In this document: piece after piece, positions 23,899 through 25,066 of the stretch
How positions within the stretch are numbered: the first letter of the stretch is position 1
Layout of the letters: each line of letters opens with the position of its first letter
From: Deltaproteobacteria bacterium
GTDB lineage: Bacteria; Desulfobacterota; Syntrophia; Syntrophales; Smithellaceae
Length of the DNA: 25,066 bases
Direction: 5' to 3'
Assembly: GCA_009668925.1 (NCBI GenBank)
Contig: SBEK01000041.1
Coordinates: 1 to 25,066, forward strand
Notes under the pieces: model-generated
The model's database searches: none
Seen by the model: only the letters and a program-made list of their open reading frames with translations
Told to the model about the DNA's origin: nothing
Made by a program: the position numbers and the translations under genes

Positions 23899-25011
23899 TT
23901 AAGCAAGATATTTTTTCGGAACATCGCGGAGTATGGCTTCGGCATCCTTACCGATTTTCTCCACCATGTCGGCGACTTTCGGCATGTCATTGATTCTCTG
24001 GGCCGCTTCGCCGGCTGCCATGAGCGCCTTGGTCTTGTCGCCGTCGTAAACAGCCTTGATGGATTCAATTTCATACTGGATCAGAGACATATCAATGGTC
24101 GTAAAATCATCGGGGGTTCCCAGGAAAACGCCGGGCGATTTTTTGAGCGTGTTTACGGCATGCTCTTCGCTGCGCGGGGTTTTCAGCCAGCGGGCCGGTC
24201 CCACAAATCCGCGGGCCACGAGCGTTCCTCTGTCTTGCGCGGCCACAACGCCTTCTTTCCAGATCTGATGGAAGTCGCTTTCCTGTGTAGCGAGGAACCG
24301 CGTGCCCATCTGAACGCCGTCGGCGCCGAGAACCAGCGCGGCCGCCAGGGTCTTGCCGTCGCAGAATCCGCCGGCTCCGCAGACCAGGGTTTTTTCGTCC
24401 GATACGGCTTCCACAACGGCGGGCAGCAGAATCATGGAATGAACCGGCTCCCACGAGGTATGGAATCCGCCTTCATGGCCCGATGCCACGATGACATCCA
24501 CACCAGCTTTCTTGCAGCGCAAAGCGCCCTTAACGGAGGGCACCACGTGCATCCAGGTAAACCCGGCGCCTTTGATTTTGTCATGCCAGCCGACCGGGTC
24601 ACCGGCGGAGGTAAAGATGACTTTGAAGTTCTTCTTCATTTCGGGATTTGCTTCCCTCACCCGGATAGCTGCATCAACAATAATATTTGCTTCGGCCGCC
24701 ATTTCCGCCGCGACCATGACGTTAATGCCGAAAACACCGCCCTTGTCTTTCGTCAGGCGATACGTCCGCTTCAGTACCTTTTCCATCGCGGTGGGGATAT
24801 CATCATCCGGATTGGCCTCGGCCGTCTTGATCCAGGCATCATAAACAAACGGCTGCATGTCTCTGCCGGTGAGACCGCTGGTGGAGAGCAGGCCCAGGCA
24901 GCCGGCATTGGCCGCTGCAACGCCGAGATTGTTATTGCTGAAAGGGCCCATACCCGCCTGAATTATAGGATACTTGATCCCGATAAGATCACAAAGTCTT
25001 GACTTAATCAT
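23899..25011 (-). CDS. Nitronate monooxygenase family FMN-binding protein
   Basis: A 370-residue TIM-barrel flavoprotein of the nitronate monooxygenase/2-nitropropane dioxygenase family, which also contains the FabK enoyl-ACP reductases. The N-terminal IKYPIIQAGMGPFSNNNL, GVFGINVMVA, VIVASGHEGGFH (with the family's catalytic or FMN-near His), VCGAGGFCDGKTLAAAL and ADGVQMGTRFLAT are the FMN-site blocks. The family's oxidation of alkyl nitronates is the formal annotation, but in strict anaerobes the true reaction is probably different, such as a reduction on an acyl-thioester or another electrophile; this is inference. AAGGAG lies 7 nt before the ATG. The C-terminal third is helical and longer than in FabK. 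The upstream promoter lies at or beyond the window edge. Confidence 0.87.
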   Translation of the reverse strand: MIKSRLCDLIGIKYPIIQAGMGPFSNNNLGVAAANAGCLGLLSTSGLTGRDMQPFVYDAWIKTAEANPDDDIPTAMEKVLKRTYRLTKDKGGVFGINVMVAAEMAAEANIIVDAAIRVREANPEMKKNFKVIFTSAGDPVGWHDKIKGAGFTWMHVVPSVKGALRCKKAGVDVIVASGHEGGFHTSWEPVHSMILLPAVVEAVSDEKTLVCGAGGFCDGKTLAAALVLGADGVQMGTRFLATQESDFHQIWKEGVVAAQDRGTLVARGFVGPARWLKTPRSEEHAVNTLKKSPGVFLGTPDDFTTIDMSLIQYEIESIKAVYDGDKTKALMAAGEAAQRINDMPKVADMVEKIGKDAEAILRDVPKKYLA

Positions 25012-25066
25012 AAAGCATCTCCTTTATTTTATTTAATTATTGCTCAGTATGTTCTTTATTAACGAC

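Noticed and set aside
23812..25002. 396-codon plus-strand open frame
   Set aside because: It is antisense to the nitronate-monooxygenase-family gene over nearly its whole length and lacks motifs.

Overview
The window looks like core chromosome of an anaerobic deltaproteobacterium (Desulfobacterota), most likely of the Syntrophales (Syntrophus/Smithella type). This is inference from gene content and order: zapB-zapA-6S RNA-rny-ymdB-tyrS, a lone branched-chain-amino-acid-type binding protein, a nitronate-monooxygenase-family flavoprotein, and a moderately high-GC sequence with many GTG/TTG starts. No mobile element, integrase, CRISPR array, tRNA or rRNA was seen.

Layout. 1-1267: the tail of an unidentified plus-strand gene, then leftward purE and tsaC/sua5 overlapping by 16 nt. 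1430-3037: a cyclophilin and a DUF2804 protein. 3126-5116: a near-consensus sigma-70 promoter, then purO and a stand-alone AICAR formyltransferase, which together replace the usual bifunctional PurH. 5174-9885: a class A penicillin-binding protein, then two translationally coupled envelope genes, a ZinT-like secreted protein that appears to have lost its metal ligands and a large lipoprotein with a Vps62-like region. 10003-12205: leftward DUF4197 gene and purD (archaeal-looking) behind a strong promoter. 12328-16656: a tight rightward cluster of two CorC/HlyC-type CBS membrane proteins, a GlmU-like uridylyltransferase lacking the acetyltransferase half, and a DusB-type tRNA dihydrouridine synthase. 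16653-21410: zapB, zapA, 6S RNA, rny, ymdB-like phosphodiesterase, tyrS and a classic terminator set inside an inverted repeat. 21452-25011: leftward PaaI thioesterase, ABC binding protein with its own terminator, a 419-nt non-coding stretch with an AT-rich palindrome, and a nitronate-monooxygenase-family protein.

How the genes relate. Four purine-biosynthesis genes (purE, purO, AICAR formyltransferase, purD) lie in three transcription units, and two are of archaeal type, so this pathway looks mosaic. The middle of the window groups translation and RNA-turnover functions (DusB, RNase Y, TyrS, 6S RNA) with cell division (ZapA/ZapB). The most novel-looking unit is the coupled ZinT-like/Vps62-like envelope pair at 7286-9885.
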